Assembly (NCBI GenBank): GCA_008501735.1
Contig: QQUF01000045.1
Coordinates: 101,957-165,956 of the forward strand
DNA: 64,000 nucleotides
Reading direction: 5' to 3'
Origin: Calditrichota bacterium
GTDB lineage: Bacteria > CLD3
Shown: piece after piece, positions 62,179-64,000 of the stretch
Layout: each line of letters starts with the position of its first letter
Numbering within the stretch: the stretch's first letter is position 1
Made by a program: the position numbers and the translations under genes
The notes under the pieces: model-generated
Told to the model about the DNA's origin: nothing
Database searches by the model: none
Seen by the model: only the letters and a program-made list of their open reading frames with translations

Positions 62179-63423
62179 TTAGGTAACCTTTATGCGTTTA
62201 TTAAGCTGCTTGTTGGAAAGTTTTACAGAAAATTTTTCTTTGGTGAATGAGTTCTCGAAAAGTCTGTAAAATGTTTCTCTTTCACGATTTGAGACAACCG
62301 CAAAGTTATGAGCTTCTGCAATTGAAATTGGAAATCCCAAGCCCTTTTGAGATTGTAAATAAATTTGCGAGTGGATAAAATCCAACTTTTCGGGAAAGTC
62401 TGTTAGCCAAATTGGAATCTCAATTCTTGCGACTTCATTTTGCACTTTGAGGTAAAAAAATCCAATCTTTAAATGAAAAGGAAAAAGCTCTTCTCCTTCA
62501 ATTTTGGCGTTAAGAGCTTCCGAAGTGCTTAAAAAAACTTGGGTTCTTTCGCCTTCTTCTAAAATTTCGCCTAAAAGTTCAGAGTCTGAAATTCCATTAA
62601 TTTTTTCGCAAGTGATTTCCTTTTTTTCAAGTCTTGGCTTACAATTTTTGCAATCAATTTGATTTTGGTCGCAAAGGTTGAGTCTTAAAAAATTCGTAAC
62701 CTCGTTTGACCTTGAAGAAGAAATGTAACTCGCAAATGGTATTTTTGCCTCGTAGAGTTCTGCGTAAACTTTTGAGTAACGTTCTAAAATATCTCGTTTT
62801 AAGTTGTCTTCTTTTAAGTCGTCTGGTGTAAATCTTCCGGGAATTTCTGTCCCCAAAACCCAAGGAATTAAAGTTCCGTCAATCAAGCCAAAAAGGTTTG
62901 TGTTTTCTAATTTTGAAAGGCAAATTTCTGACAGTTTTTCTCTTTCAAGAATGTCGCGATTAAAGTCAACGAGTGCCGAATTTACTTGGACTTTTCTTCC
63001 ATTAATTCTTGGAAAAATCTCATCTTCTTTAGCAAAAAGTAAAGCCTCAGAATTCATTTCAGCATTGGAATTTTCGCCGTAAGTAAGGCAAATTATTCCA
63101 AGATTAATCAAGTAACAAGGAGTAACTTCGTGACTGTCAGGATAAATTTGAGAACCGTCAACGGCAACGACTGTGTAATTTTCAATCGAATTTGGAAGTG
63201 GAAATTTTTCGGAGATTTTGAGTTTGGAAATCGGAATGTGCCAAAAAGAATTTCTTTCGTTTAGGTCTTCTTTTAACCTTCTTTGAAATTCTTCCCAATT
63301 TGAATCTAATTCGCTAAAATTTTCCAGAGCAATTTTAAATCTGTCTTTCATTACAGAATACAATTTTTTGTTTTCAAAAATCGTTTTGTCTAATTCTTTA
63401 ACAACTTGAGTAAAATCTAACAT
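62179..63423 (-). CDS. nurA: NurA-domain 5'-3' nuclease
   Basis: 414 residues. The NurA domain motifs are conserved: YTVVAVDGSQIYPDSHE (metal-binding Asp in VDGSQ, near residue 89), FGLIDGTLIPW, ISSSRSNEV and the late SIAEAHNFAVVSNRERETF. A cysteine cluster CDQNQIDCKNC with C later may bind zinc. NurA works with the HerA helicase in archaeal DNA-end resection; bacterial copies are often found with HerA, but none is in the window. It precedes the RND gene with no gap. Confidence 0.9.
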   Translation of the reverse strand: MLDFTQVVKELDKTIFENKKLYSVMKDRFKIALENFSELDSNWEEFQRRLKEDLNERNSFWHIPISKLKISEKFPLPNSIENYTVVAVDGSQIYPDSHEVTPCYLINLGIICLTYGENSNAEMNSEALLFAKEDEIFPRINGRKVQVNSALVDFNRDILEREKLSEICLSKLENTNLFGLIDGTLIPWVLGTEIPGRFTPDDLKEDNLKRDILERYSKVYAELYEAKIPFASYISSSRSNEVTNFLRLNLCDQNQIDCKNCKPRLEKKEITCEKINGISDSELLGEILEEGERTQVFLSTSEALNAKIEGEELFPFHLKIGFFYLKVQNEVARIEIPIWLTDFPEKLDFIHSQIYLQSQKGLGFPISIAEAHNFAVVSNRERETFYRLFENSFTKEKFSVKLSNKQLNKRIKVT

Positions 63424-63961
63424 TGAATGTGATTTCTTAAAATTGGGTTTTCCAAACTCGCATTTGAGCCTTTAACTAATGTTACGCAAAAAAAAGGAAC
63501 TCGGCAGAAATGAAAATTTATCACAAAATTTGACTTTGCTTTAACCACCCCATTTTTTCGTTTTCAGAAACTAAAGTTTCAAACGAAAAAAATCCCCTCC
63601 TTTAAAAAGATGGGAAAAAATTGTCGTGCTTCACACAACTAAAATCTCTCCGCCTTTTCAAGGAGGAGACAGAAAATAAATTCAAGCAAAGCGTTAGAAT
63701 TTTTTTCAGAGGTGGTTTAAAAGAACGTCAAAATCAGCAAGAAATCAAACTTTTCCAAATTTGCGTAGCAACAGCCTTTAATTTCAAAAAATATAAACAA
63801 TTTTGAATTAATAAAAACCTGTTAAAGTAAACACTTTTAAATTTTGAGGTAACACTAAAATCGCCTAATGAGCTATTTCAAAGCTGATTAACTTTGGCAT
63901 AGAAATTGGTTTTACTAATTAGTTTAAACTAAAGTAAACAAAACAAAAAGGCGTAACCTAT
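63424..63961. other. Gene-poor intergenic region with repeat-like fragments
   Basis: 538 bp with no credible gene; the 61-codon track ORF has no recognisable product. It contains a single copy of the end of the 33.8 kb palindromic element (GTTACGCAAAAAA at 63481), two clusters of the type CTCCTTT..AAAGATGGG and CTCCGCCTTTTCAAGGAGGAG that look like decayed intergenic repeats, and a weak TTTGCGTA match at about 63764. The end should hold the promoter of the next gene. Confidence 0.4.
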
Positions 63962-64000
63962 ATGAAACAATTTTTAACACCTTTGCTTTTGCTTTTTGCA
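63962..64000 (+). CDS. Start of an exported protein, 3' truncated
   Basis: Only 13 codons are visible: MKQFLTPLLLLFA, which is the first half of a signal peptide. The upstream GGCGTAACCTAT gives no clear ribosome site. The product cannot be identified. Confidence 0.5.
   Translation, partial: MKQFLTPLLLLFA

Noticed and set aside
63621-63806. 61-codon ORF near the end of the window
   Set aside because: It lies in repeat-like DNA, with no ribosome site and no domain.
1-64000. tRNA, rRNA, CRISPR, prophage or insertion sequence
   Set aside because: No cloverleaf-like GC-rich segment, spaced repeat array, integrase, transposase or phage structural gene was seen.

Overview
AT-rich 64 kb chromosomal window (about one third G+C by eye) from a Gram-negative member of the Bacteroidota/Chlorobiota (FCB) group, most like Ignavibacteria or 'Candidatus Kapabacteria'; this placement is an inference. 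The reasons are several large secreted proteins with C-terminal type IX secretion (T9SS) sorting domains of the NPFNP-TTINYEL type, a PorV/UPF0164-like outer membrane protein, a DUF3078 barrel, SBBP beta-propeller repeats and a Rho factor with a basic N-terminal extension. No rRNA, tRNA, CRISPR array, prophage or insertion sequence was seen. Genes are dense, with many ATGA overlaps, and core genes are mixed with surface-protein genes.

Layout. 1-6.8 kb: a 5'-truncated secreted OB-fold protein, a PorV-like protein, a helix-hairpin-helix outer membrane barrel and a FadL/PorV-like barrel, closed by a strong terminator. 7-10.6 kb: a small secreted unknown, a T9SS-tagged PNGase F-like glycosidase, a GNAT enzyme, pdxH and a gph-like HAD phosphatase. 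10.8-14.9 kb (minus): a TPR protein, a TonB-dependent receptor and ispD. 15-22.7 kb: a small unknown gene and a 2341-residue protein made of a repeated CARDB-CARDB-propeller unit. 23-25.8 kb: a DUF3078 barrel and two tandem MscS channels. 25.8-33.7 kb: parE, acpS, a lipoprotein/T9SS-protein pair, folC and rho. 33.7-42 kb: a MITE-like palindromic element, a minus-strand cluster (membrane methyltransferase, SirB1-like protein, two SAM methyltransferases, an orphan Dpp/Opp permease, a MATE exporter), two envelope proteins and a TetR regulator with two operator-like palindromes. 41.3-46.4 kb: a compact operon of a GroES-like protein, folA, a CotH/T9SS protein and a TMEM175-like channel. 46.6-48 kb: a BNR-repeat protein translationally coupled to a ThiS/MoaD-like protein ending in GG. 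48-55.5 kb: a signalling locus in which a cNMP-binding/FHA/ABC exporter heads an operon (two secreted unknowns, an AlkD-like protein) and faces a response regulator-PP2C phosphatase followed by a YihY-like protein. 55.5-64 kb: a third SBBP propeller protein, an archaeal-type XPB helicase plus Bax1 (DUF790) nuclease pair, an HAE3-type RND transporter, a NurA nuclease, a 540 bp gene-poor stretch and the start of another exported protein.

Most notable are the XPB-Bax1 pair near NurA (archaeal-type DNA repair in a bacterium), the FHA/cNMP-gated ABC exporter opposite a PP2C regulator, the secreted PNGase F homologue with its catalytic acids conserved, the repeat architecture of the propeller proteins, and two families of palindromic intergenic repeats. 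All family assignments come from reading the protein sequences; no database search was run.
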